From: a bacterium
GTDB taxonomy: Bacteria; Krumholzibacteriota; Krumholzibacteria; LZORAL124-64-63
Length of the DNA stretch: 11,385 bases
Direction of reading: 5' to 3'
Assembly (NCBI GenBank): GCA_016873405.1
Contig: VGXH01000022.1
Span: forward strand, 1-11,385
Position numbers and translations under genes: made by a program. The notes beneath the pieces were generated by a model. The model saw only the letters and a list, made by a program, of their open reading frames with translations, searched no databases and was not told the DNA's origin. Position 1 is the first letter of the stretch; each line of letters begins with the position of its first letter. Below, piece after piece: positions 1 to 6,065 of the stretch.

Positions 1-1368
1 GGGGGCAACCTCGACTCGCAGGCGCTGATGACCATCGTCGGCGACCGCCAGTCCAGCGGCGTCGCCATCACCTGGCAGGAAGCGACCGGCCGCGAGAGCC
101 GCAGCGGCCAGTTCTCGCGCCGGGCCGGCAAGCGCGCCGAGCTGTTCTCGGTCCTGGCCGAGGCGGGCAGCCTGCTGGTGACGCCCGGCTCGCCGGAGGA
201 GCTCTTCGAGCCGATCCTCGACCTGGTCGACGCCGCGGTGATGCCCGAGCGCGCGCTGATCGCCCTGCTCGAGGAAGGCAGCGGCGAGCCTCACGTGCGC
301 GCCTCGCGCTTGCGCGGCGGCGGCCAGGCCCCGAACCTGATGCTCAGCCGCACGGTGATCAACCGCGTGCTGGGCGAGCGCGTGTCGTTCCTGATCGAGG
401 ACGCGCAGCACGACCTGGCTTTCCAATCGCAGATGAGCATCGTCTCGCAGGGCGTGCGCACGGCGATAGCCGCGCCGCTGTTCGACAACGAGAACGTGAT
501 CGGCCTGCTCTACGCCGACTCGGCCGACTCGCACGACCGCTACACCACCGACGAGCTGAAGGCCTTCACGCTGCTGGCCAACTGCGTGGCCGTGGCGCTG
601 ACCCACGCGCGCTATCACGAGATGGAAGCCGAGAAGATGCGGCTGGAGGGCGAGCTGGGCGCGGCCCGCCGCATCATGAGCACGCTGCTGCCCGAGCGCG
701 CCCCGCGGGTCCCCGGCTGGGAACTGGTGCCGCACCTGGTCTCCTGCACCGAGGTGGGCGGGGACCTGTACGACCTGCTCACGCTGCCGGACGGCCGTTT
801 GCTGGTCGTGGTCGGCGATGTCGCCGGCAAGGGACTGGGCGCGGCTCTGCTGGTGTCCTCGCTGCTGCCGCTGCTGCGCGGTCTGGCCGGCCGCTGCGAG
901 GACATCGCCGCGCTGGTCGCGCGCCTGGATGCCGTCCTCTACCCGGTCACCGAGCCGGTGCGCCACGCGACGCTGTTCGTGGGGGTGTTGGATCCCGCCG
1001 CCGGCAGCCTCGAGTACGTCAACGCCGGCCACAATCCGCCCTGCGTCGTGCGCGCGGACGGGACCGTCGAGTCGCTGGCGCCCACCGGCATGCCCGTGGC
1101 CCTGGTCGGCGAAGGGACGTGGACGACGCGAACGCTCACGCTCGGTCCGGGTGAAGTGCTGGCGCTGTTCACCGACGGCATCCCCGAGGCTTGGAACGCT
1201 GACGAGGAGGAGTACGGCGACGAGCGCCTGCTGGCGCTGCTGCGGTCGCTGCGCGGCCGGGAGGCGGCGGCCATCCGCGACGCTGTGCTGGCCGACCTGC
1301 GCGGTTTCGTCGGCGAGGCGAGCGCCAGCGACGACGTGACGCTGGTGCTGGTGCGGCGCGAGCCCTAG
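1..1368 (+). CDS. GAF domain + SpoIIE/RsbU-type PP2C serine phosphatase (5' end probably outside the window)
   Basis: The reading frame is open from base 1. The first ATG, at 28, has no recognisable ribosome binding site, so the start most likely lies upstream and an N-terminal domain is missing (an FHA domain is common in this architecture, but that is a guess). Numbering from the ATG at 28: a GAF-type sensor domain at about 38-195, a short coiled-coil linker at about 196-225, then a SpoIIE-type PP2C phosphatase domain to residue 446. Metal-site motifs are all present: GGDLYD (244-249), GDVAGKG (263-269), NAGHNPP (332-338), FTDGIPE (381-387) and SDDVTL (434-439). Family knowledge: such proteins dephosphorylate anti-anti-sigma factors (STAS proteins) in partner-switching signalling, with the GAF domain tuning activity to a ligand. 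No transmembrane segment is seen, so the visible part is probably cytoplasmic. No STAS or anti-sigma kinase partner is in the window. Phosphatase family secure; target unknown. Confidence 0.9.
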   Translation, partial: GGNLDSQALMTIVGDRQSSGVAITWQEATGRESRSGQFSRRAGKRAELFSVLAEAGSLLVTPGSPEELFEPILDLVDAAVMPERALIALLEEGSGEPHVRASRLRGGGQAPNLMLSRTVINRVLGERVSFLIEDAQHDLAFQSQMSIVSQGVRTAIAAPLFDNENVIGLLYADSADSHDRYTTDELKAFTLLANCVAVALTHARYHEMEAEKMRLEGELGAARRIMSTLLPERAPRVPGWELVPHLVSCTEVGGDLYDLLTLPDGRLLVVVGDVAGKGLGAALLVSSLLPLLRGLAGRCEDIAALVARLDAVLYPVTEPVRHATLFVGVLDPAAGSLEYVNAGHNPPCVVRADGTVESLAPTGMPVALVGEGTWTTRTLTLGPGEVLALFTDGIPEAWNADEEEYGDERLLALLRSLRGREAAAIRDAVLADLRGFVGEASASDDVTLVLVRREP

Positions 1369-1385
1369 CCCGGGCTAGCCCGGGC
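1368..1385. repeat. Perfect 18-bp palindrome abutting the phosphatase stop codon
   Basis: GCCCGGGCTAGCCCGGGC is its own reverse complement; it starts on the last base of the TAG stop and lies just before the longer hairpin at 1389-1433. With no loop it would form a cruciform or a short-loop hairpin. It may add to termination. No protein binding can be argued from sequence alone. Confidence 0.6.
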
Positions 1386-1388
1386 ACC

Positions 1389-1433
1389 GACACGGAAGAG
1401 GCGGTCCCTGCGCGGGGCCGCCCCTTCCGTGTC
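1389..1433. terminator. Strong hairpin between convergent genes, likely bidirectional terminator
   Basis: The arms 1389-1404 (GACACGGAAGAGGCGG) and 1418-1433 pair over 16 positions with one mismatch. Four more pairs (1405-1408 with 1414-1417, one of them T.G) close a 5-base loop. It lies between the phosphatase, which ends at 1368 on +, and the DUF4114-like gene, which ends at 1467 on -. Neither strand has a run of T after the stem, so it is not a textbook intrinsic terminator. Position and stability support a terminator or 3'-end stabilising role. Confidence 0.65.
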
Positions 1434-1466
1434 CGTGGAGGAGGACGTGGTTCGCGGGACGCCGCC

Positions 1467-2225
1467 CTACTGGCGGAACAGCGCCTTCACCGAGCCCCAG
1501 CTCTGGGTCTCGACGGTGACCGGCGACACGGCCTGGATCTCCACCACCATGTCGTTGAAGTCGTTGTCGGTGCCCATCCAGCTGTAGTACGGCATGACCG
1601 GAGCGCCGTAGTCGAGGTCCTCCCACGCCAGCACGTAGGTCGGCACGCCGTTGTACAGGTGCGAGACGTTGAAGACCAGCACCTGCGGATCGCCGTCGAA
1701 GGGCGCGTGCGTGGCGCCGGCGCCGGCGGGGCCGATGTCGTTGTAGAAGCGGTTCGTGAAGAACATCTCGGGCTCGGGCGCGTAGCCGCCGCCCGCATTC
1801 AGCCCATCCGGGTTCAGGTAGAAGCCGAAGCGCGTCACGCCGCCCGGGAAGTTGACGACGGCCGAACCGCCGGCGCCAAGCGGCCCGTCGAAGATGACGC
1901 CGTCATTGATGCCATCGATCACCGGGGGGCTCTGCAGCGTCTCGGCGTACCAGCCCATCGTGTTGCGGTCCTTGAAGCCGGCGATCTCACGAATGATCAA
2001 GCCGGACACGCCTTGGTCCACCCAGTACGGGGGATCGGCATCGCCGGGGCTGTAGCCTTCGTACTGCGTGGCGACATTGATGGCGCCAGGGCCGTAATGC
2101 TGGTCCAAGATCTGCTGCAGCGGGACGTTGTCCCACGAGGTGCCGAACGTGACCGGGAACGCGCCGGCCAGGCCGGGGGTCAGCAGAAGAGCCGGAACGA
2201 TGAGCTTCATGACAAACAAACGCAT
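1467..2225 (-). CDS. Secreted protein with DUF4114-like C-terminal domain
   Basis: 252 residues. The chosen ATG (2225-2223) has a good ribosome binding site (GTGGAGG, 7 nt upstream) and opens directly into a signal peptide: MRLFVMK, a hydrophobic stretch (8-20) and a probable cut after AGA at residue 22. A longer in-frame start 29 codons upstream would hide the signal peptide and overlap the promoter, so it was rejected. The mature protein is acidic and rich in Gly, Asp and aromatic residues, as in secreted beta-sandwich proteins. Residues 200-206 (AWEDLDY) and 218-230 (GTDNDFNDMVVEI) match the E-D...D-x-D-[FY]-N-D pattern of DUF4114, whose acidic residues are thought to bind calcium. It ends in SWGSVKALFRQ rather than a PEP-CTERM helix. 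There is no enzyme motif; a surface or extracellular structural role is inferred. It stands alone, with its own promoter. Confidence 0.75.
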   Translation of the reverse strand: MRLFVMKLIVPALLLTPGLAGAFPVTFGTSWDNVPLQQILDQHYGPGAINVATQYEGYSPGDADPPYWVDQGVSGLIIREIAGFKDRNTMGWYAETLQSPPVIDGINDGVIFDGPLGAGGSAVVNFPGGVTRFGFYLNPDGLNAGGGYAPEPEMFFTNRFYNDIGPAGAGATHAPFDGDPQVLVFNVSHLYNGVPTYVLAWEDLDYGAPVMPYYSWMGTDNDFNDMVVEIQAVSPVTVETQSWGSVKALFRQ

Positions 2226-2251
2226 GGTGCATCCTCCACGGGTGCTTGGGG

Positions 2252-2272
2252 CCAGTGTCCCTGCGACACTGG
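2252..2272 (-). promoter_or_regulatory. Inverted repeat in the leader of the DUF4114-like gene (possible operator or leader hairpin)
   Basis: CCAGTGTC - 5 bases - GACACTGG is a perfect 8-bp inverted repeat. It sits between the predicted -10 box (2284-2289, minus strand) and the ribosome binding site of the gene starting at 2225, so it lies at or just after the transcription start. It could be a repressor operator or an mRNA hairpin. Perfect symmetry and placement are seen; function is inferred. Confidence 0.45.
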
Positions 2273-2283
2273 GAACTGGTAAG

Positions 2284-2312
2284 ATGGTAGCACGACGCGT
2301 TAAACAGCACAA
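2284..2312 (-). promoter_or_regulatory. Sigma-70-type promoter for the DUF4114-like gene
   Basis: On the minus strand: -35 TTGTGC (2312-2307), a 17-bp spacer, and -10 TACCAT (2289-2284) preceded by TGC, an extended -10 signal. The predicted start is near 2277, giving a leader of about 50 nt that contains the inverted repeat at 2252-2272. The -35 match is weak (3/6); the -10 is 4/6 plus the TG element. Confidence 0.5.
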
Positions 2313-2469
2313 TGGAAATCATGAATTTTTTCATCACATGAACGAACGCGACATCAAGCCGACGGTCTATTTCGCGCAAAATATTCGATTACATCAACTT
2401 GCGCCGACCATCACCTGTGCGTGATCAGCGGAAAACCAGGGCCGGATGGGGCCTGCGGGCGGCCGGCGG

Positions 2470-2498
2470 TGGCTGTCGCCGGGCCGACGGGGTAGAAT
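2470..2498 (+). promoter_or_regulatory. Probable sigma-70 promoter for the aminotransferase gene
   Basis: The -10 TAGAAT (2493-2498) matches the consensus at 5 of 6 positions. At a 17-bp spacing the -35 is poor (TGGCTG, 2470-2475). The start would fall near 2505, about 43 nt ahead of the ATG at 2548. It lies inside the in-frame upstream extension of the ORF, which argues for the later start codon. Confidence 0.45.
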
Positions 2499-2547
2499 GC
2501 GCACGCCCGAGCGCGCCGTCCAAGTCCGCCGACCTCGAGGAGCCGCC

Positions 2548-3771
2548 ATGCTGAACGCCGCCTTCACCCGCATCGGCCTGTCGCCGATCGTCGAGATCAG
2601 CGAGCGCATCCGCGACGTGGCGCCGGGCTGGGAGGCGCGCACGGGCGAGCGGTTCGCCTACCTCCAGCGCGGCGAGCTGGCCGACGACACGCCGGCCTAC
2701 ATCACGCGGGCGATGGAGAAGGCCGTCGCGGCCGGGCTGACGCGCTACCCGAAGTCCGGCGGCGAGCCGTGGTTCAAGGACGCGGTGCTGGCGCGCCTGG
2801 CGGCGAACGGGCTGCCCGGCTTCGCGCGCGAGCACGTCCTGTGCACCTACGGCGGCCAGGAGGGCCTGCAGCTGGTGTTCAACCTGTTCGCCGGCGGGCG
2901 GGTGGTCTCGTTCGCGCCGACGTGGTCGTGCGTGCTGGACAACATCGCGCCGTACGCCGGCTGCGAGTTGGACCCGGTCGCCCTGGTCGAGCGCGGCGGC
3001 CAGCTGGCCATCGACTTCGCGCAGGTCGAGGCGAAACTGCCCGGCGCGGCGCTGCTCTACGTCAACTCGCCGCAGAACCCCACGGGCAAGGTGTTCTCGC
3101 GCGATGAGTTGTCGCGGCTGAACGACTTGTGTCTCAGGTACGGTGTCCGGATCGTCTCGGACGAGGCCTACGAGGACTTCGTGTTCGGCGGCGCGAAGCA
3201 CGTCAGCATGCTCGCCTTCCCCGGCGAGCACATCTTCGGCGTCTTCACCTGCTCGAAATCCTACGCGGCGACGGGCTTCCGCCTGGGCTACACGGTCTGC
3301 CGCGACGCCGACCTGATCGCGCGGATGACTCTGGGCGAGTACACGCAGACCGGCGGCGTGGTGCCTTTCATCCAGAAGGCTTTCGCCGAGGCCATGACGA
3401 ACGAGGCCGAGCGCAGCGCCTGGCTGGAGCCGCTGCTGGCGAAGTTCGCGCGCCGGCGCGAGCTGATCGTCGAGCGCCTGGGGCCCGTGGTGGGCCCCGG
3501 TCTGTACCGGCCCGAGGGCGCCTTCTACTTCTTCCTCAACCTGAAGGGCCTGGTGCCGGAGGCGCCGGCCGGCGCCGCGCAGGGCGCCTTCACGCTGCAG
3601 CGGTTCCTGGACGCCGGCGTGGCGATCATCCCCGGCACGGCCTTCGGCGGCGCCGACTATTCGCACCACGTGCGCGTGTCGTTCTCGGGCATCGAGCAGG
3701 CGCAGCTGGAGCGCGCGCTGGACCGCATCACGACGCAAGTGCTGAACGGGGCGCGGCGGGCGGCGGGCTGA
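2548..3771 (+). CDS. Fold-type I PLP-dependent aminotransferase (class I/II)
   Basis: 407 residues, the usual length for the AspC/KAT-type family. The start at 2548 has a GAGGAG ribosome binding site 6 nt upstream; an in-frame ATG at 2446 precedes the promoter and gives an Arg/Gly-rich extension, so it was rejected. Visible motifs: NSPQNPTG (173-180, Asn177 contacting PLP), SDEAY (204-208, Asp205 and Tyr208), CSKSYAATGFRLGY (235-248) with Lys237 as the Schiff-base lysine and Arg245 for the cofactor phosphate, PGTAFG (362-367) and RVSFS (376-380) with the likely substrate-carboxylate Arg376. It moves an amino group between an amino acid and a 2-oxo acid in the cytoplasm; the substrate cannot be read off. 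The gene is convergent with a Nit-type amidase 45 bp away. Glutamine transaminase plus omega-amidase is a known functional pair (e.g. methionine salvage), so a role with glutamine as donor is possible but unproven. Confidence 0.88.
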   Translation: MLNAAFTRIGLSPIVEISERIRDVAPGWEARTGERFAYLQRGELADDTPAYITRAMEKAVAAGLTRYPKSGGEPWFKDAVLARLAANGLPGFAREHVLCTYGGQEGLQLVFNLFAGGRVVSFAPTWSCVLDNIAPYAGCELDPVALVERGGQLAIDFAQVEAKLPGAALLYVNSPQNPTGKVFSRDELSRLNDLCLRYGVRIVSDEAYEDFVFGGAKHVSMLAFPGEHIFGVFTCSKSYAATGFRLGYTVCRDADLIARMTLGEYTQTGGVVPFIQKAFAEAMTNEAERSAWLEPLLAKFARRRELIVERLGPVVGPGLYRPEGAFYFFLNLKGLVPEAPAGAAQGAFTLQRFLDAGVAIIPGTAFGGADYSHHVRVSFSGIEQAQLERALDRITTQVLNGARRAAG

Positions 3772-3779
3772 GGGGACCG

Positions 3780-3795
3780 GTTGCGCCGGCGCAAC
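3780..3795. repeat. Perfect 16-bp palindrome between convergent genes (weak terminator candidate)
   Basis: GTTGCGCCGGCGCAAC is a perfect palindrome with no loop, 8 bp after the aminotransferase stop. The 9-mer CGCAACGCG then repeats at 3790-3798 and 3801-3809, an 11-bp period. The gap between the two convergent genes is only 45 bp, so this is the only candidate for ending either transcript. No T run follows on either strand. Confidence 0.4.
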
Positions 3796-3816
3796 GCGGG
3801 CGCAACGCGCGCGACC

Positions 3817-4653
3817 TCACCCCAACCGCCGATGCCCCAGCGCCGGCAATCTCCGCCGCACCTCCGCCAGCCGCGCGAAGTCCAGCCTGGCGGTCACGAT
3901 CTCCGTGCCGCCGGCGCTCCCTTCGGCCAGCACCACGCCCCAGGGATCGACGACCAAGCTGTGGCCGTGCGTCATGACGCCGCCCGAGCCGGGGCCGGTC
4001 TGGCCGGGCGCCAGCACGAAAGCCTGGTTCTCGATGGCGCGGGCGCGCAGCAGGCTCTCCCAGTGCGCGGCGCCGCTGGTGGCGGTGAACGAGGCGGGCA
4101 CCGTCAGGATCTCGGCCTGCCGGTCCGCGTGGCGGCGGAACAGCTCGGGGAAGCGCAGGTCGTAGCAGATGCTCAGGCCCACGGTGCGGCCGCAGGCCTG
4201 CGCGGTCACGACCTGGTCGCCCGGCACGTACCAGTCCGATTCGCGGATGGCGACGCCGTCCACCTCCACGTCGAACAGGTGGATCTTGCGGTAGGTGGCC
4301 ACGACCGCGCCGTCGGGGCCGATGAGCACCGACGTGTTGTGCACCTTGAAGCTGCCGGCGATCGCCTCGCAGACGCTGCCGGCCAGTATCACCGCTCCGT
4401 ATTCGGCCGCGATCACCTGCAACCCGCGCAGCGAAGGCCCGCCGATGGGCTCGCCGGGCAAGCTTGCCGGCTTGCCGGTGCTGCGGAAGTGGTACATCTC
4501 CGGCAGCGCGATGAAGCGCGCGCCGGCGCGGGCGGCTTCGCGTGTCAGGCGCTCGGCCAGCGCGACGTTGGCGGCCACGTCCTGTCCGCTGTCCATCTGG
4601 ATCAGGGCGACGGGCAGGCTCTCGGCAGGCGTCACGATTGGCGGCTCGCGCAT
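3817..4653 (-). CDS. Nit-family carbon-nitrogen hydrolase (omega-amidase / deaminated-glutathione amidase type)
   Basis: 278 residues, full length for Nit1/Nit2-like members of the nitrilase superfamily. The catalytic triad is in place: Glu52 in LPEMYHF, Lys123 in YRKIHLFDV and Cys163 in SICYDLRFPEL. The start has GGGAG 5 nt upstream and lies just behind a good promoter (4687-4715). Family knowledge: these cytoplasmic enzymes hydrolyse amides of 2-oxo acids such as 2-oxoglutaramate (Nit2/omega-amidase) or deaminated glutathione (Nit1), repairing by-products of transaminases. The sequence does not separate the two: HLFDV resembles Nit2 while CYDLRFPEL is shared with Nit1-like bacterial proteins. 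The convergent aminotransferase next door fits an amidase that handles 2-oxo acid amides from transamination. Confidence 0.88.
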   Translation of the reverse strand: MREPPIVTPAESLPVALIQMDSGQDVAANVALAERLTREAARAGARFIALPEMYHFRSTGKPASLPGEPIGGPSLRGLQVIAAEYGAVILAGSVCEAIAGSFKVHNTSVLIGPDGAVVATYRKIHLFDVEVDGVAIRESDWYVPGDQVVTAQACGRTVGLSICYDLRFPELFRRHADRQAEILTVPASFTATSGAAHWESLLRARAIENQAFVLAPGQTGPGSGGVMTHGHSLVVDPWGVVLAEGSAGGTEIVTARLDFARLAEVRRRLPALGHRRLG

Positions 4654-4973
4654 GCGGACTCCCGTGCCGGAGGATCAGGGAGCGGCAGTCTAGCAGCCGC
4701 CAAGGGTGGCGCCAAGCCCGCGCCAGGCCGGCCGTGGTCCGGATCCTGCACGACTGCCGGCGCGGCGCCTGGCCAGGACCCGGACGACGGCTCCGGCCGC
4801 CGGGCCATCGCGACGGCCGTTGAAACAAGTTGCTTCCGACACAGCGACTTGCGCCGGCAGGAGGGCGGGCCGGGACCGGCTCCCGGCACCCGCGATTGCG
4901 ACAGGTGGCCGATATCCTGCCAGCACGGCACCTCGCCCTGCGCAGGAGCGCCCCACGGAAGGACCGGTCGAGC
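4654..4973. other. Intergenic region between the divergent amidase and pse operon
   Basis: 320 bp without a credible gene. It contains the amidase promoter (4687-4715) and an imperfect inverted repeat, CAAGTTGCT - 8 bases - AGCGACTTG (4826-4851, one mismatch that would be a G.U pair in RNA). Upstream of pseB no sigma-70 pair of the right spacing was found: TTGAAA at 4820-4825 has no -10 partner. A sigma-54-like TGGC...TGCC with GG-N10-GC spacing lies at 4906-4921 and would give a leader of about 40 nt, but such a match is easily met by chance in this GC-rich DNA. The promoter of the pse operon is therefore unresolved. Confidence 0.4.
4687..4715 (-). promoter_or_regulatory. Extended -10 promoter for the Nit-family amidase
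   Basis: On the minus strand: -35 TTGGCG (4715-4710, 4/6), an exact 17-bp spacer, and -10 TAGACT (4692-4687, 4/6) preceded by TGC. The start would be near 4680, giving a leader of about 27 nt. The same TGC extension occurs in the promoter at 2284-2312. Confidence 0.5.
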
Positions 4974-6065
4974 ATGGAACAGCGCGGCAAGCACCCGGGC
5001 AACATGGACATGGGCAACATGGACACGGGCAGCATGGACACCGGCAACCTGTACACAGGGAAGACGATCCTGATCACCGGCGGCACCGGCTCGCTCGGCC
5101 ACGCCCTGGTCCAGCGCTTCCTCAAGACCGACGTCCGGCGCCTGATCATCTACAGCCGCGACGAGTTCAAGCAGTACCACATGGAGCAGGAGTTCGCGGC
5201 CGACCGCGCCCGGCTGCGCTTCTTCATCGGCGACGTGCGCGACCGCGCGCGCCTGTACCGCGCCTTCAGCGGCGTCGACTACGTGATCCACGCCGCGGCG
5301 CTCAAACACGTCCACCTGATGGAGTACAACCCGCACGAGGCCGTGCAAACGAACATCGTCGGGGCGATGAACATCCTGGACGCGGCCATCGACCGCGGCG
5401 TGAAGAAGGTCGTGGCGCTCTCGACCGATAAGGCCGTCAACCCGGTGAACCTCTACGGCGCCACGAAGCTGGTCAGCGACAAGCTCTTCCGCGCCGCGCA
5501 CGCCTACGCCGCCGGCGGCACGGAGTTCGTGGTCGTGCGCTACGGCAACGTCGTGGGCAGCCGCGGCTCGGTGATCCCGTTTTTCCGCAAGCTGACCGCC
5601 CAGGGCGCCGACTCGCTGCCCATCACCGACCGCCGCATGACGCGCTTCTGGATCACGCTCGAGCAGAGCGTCGACCTGGTCGTGCGCGCCCTGGAGACCG
5701 GCGGCGGCGGCGAGGTCTTCCTCTCGAAGATCCCCTCCTGCAACATCACCGACATCGCCCACGCCGTGAACCCGCGGGCGCGGCTGGTGGAGACGGGCGT
5801 CCGCCCGGGCGAGAAGCTGCACGAGGTGATGCTGACCGAGGACGAGGCGCGCTCCACCTTCGAGTACGACGACCACTACGTCGTCTACCCCCTCGCCTAC
5901 GCCGAGTCGCAGCATGACCACGTGCGGCCCGGCGGCAGGCTGGTGCCGCGCGAATTCCGCTACGCCTCCGACACGAACGACCAGTGGCTCTCGCTGGTGG
6001 ACCTGACCATGCTGCTGGCGGAGATCCCCGACCAGGAGCCGCTGGCCGTGGGGAGCCGCGCATGA
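4974..6065 (+). CDS. pseB: UDP-N-acetylglucosamine 4,6-dehydratase (5-inverting), PseB
   Basis: 363 residues, an extended short-chain dehydrogenase. The NAD-binding motif TGGTGSLG is at 35-42. The catalytic segment STDKAVNPVNLYGATK (150-165) holds Asp152, Lys153 and Tyr161 with the same spacing as the D-K-x7-Y triad of Helicobacter PseB, which marks it as the inverting dehydratase. The C-terminus (RYASDTNDQWLS) is also family-typical. Reaction: UDP-GlcNAc to UDP-2-acetamido-2,6-dideoxy-L-arabino-hexos-4-ulose, the first step of pseudaminic acid synthesis, in the cytoplasm. The start at 4974 has GGAAGGA about 10 nt upstream. It adds some 20-25 residues over the usual start, including a repeat (GNMDM/T-like, residues 9-28) coded by four 15-bp units; internal ATGs at 5004, 5019 and 5034 are alternatives without visible ribosome sites. 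The stop overlaps the pseC start by 4 nt (ATGA). Confidence 0.9.
   Translation: MEQRGKHPGNMDMGNMDTGSMDTGNLYTGKTILITGGTGSLGHALVQRFLKTDVRRLIIYSRDEFKQYHMEQEFAADRARLRFFIGDVRDRARLYRAFSGVDYVIHAAALKHVHLMEYNPHEAVQTNIVGAMNILDAAIDRGVKKVVALSTDKAVNPVNLYGATKLVSDKLFRAAHAYAAGGTEFVVVRYGNVVGSRGSVIPFFRKLTAQGADSLPITDRRMTRFWITLEQSVDLVVRALETGGGGEVFLSKIPSCNITDIAHAVNPRARLVETGVRPGEKLHEVMLTEDEARSTFEYDDHYVVYPLAYAESQHDHVRPGGRLVPREFRYASDTNDQWLSLVDLTMLLAEIPDQEPLAVGSRA
4998..5057 (+). repeat. Four 15-bp tandem repeats in the 5' end of pseB
   Basis: Four in-frame units of the form GGC AAC ATG GAC A(T/C)G encode G-N-M-D-M, G-N-M-D-T, G-S-M-D-T and G-N-L-Y-T. The units decay towards the dehydratase domain. Because the unit is 5 codons, gain or loss changes only the length of the N-terminal tail and the number of internal ATG codons, not the frame. 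Confidence 0.85.

Larger units (their letters stand above)
2226..2547. other. Divergent intergenic region with an AT-rich core
   Basis: This 322-bp gap separates two divergent genes. Bases of about 2280-2400 are strikingly AT-rich against their GC-rich surroundings. Besides the two promoters and the 2252-2272 repeat, it holds small symmetric elements: ATGAA-TTTT-TTCAT (2321-2334), just upstream of the minus-strand -35, and the near-palindrome ATTTCGCGCAAAAT (2369-2382, 12 of 14 positions symmetric). ACATCAA occurs twice, at 2351 and 2391. These could be regulator sites or an UP-like element. No gene or RNA is recognisable here. Confidence 0.5.

Noticed and set aside
2425..3738. 437-codon open frame on the minus strand opposite the aminotransferase
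   Set aside because: Shadow frame of a well-supported PLP enzyme; low-complexity composition and no motifs.
4455..4478. Palindromic GGCAAGCTTGCC and nearby repeat of CTTGCCGG
   Set aside because: It lies within the amidase coding sequence and is explained by codon choice; nothing suggests a regulatory or mobile role.
4906..4921. Sigma-54-like promoter (TGGC...TGCC, GG-N10-GC) ahead of pseB
   Set aside because: Position is suitable, but the match to the full consensus is partial and GG-N10-GC is common by chance at this GC content; no enhancer site was seen. Kept only as a remark in the intergenic entry.
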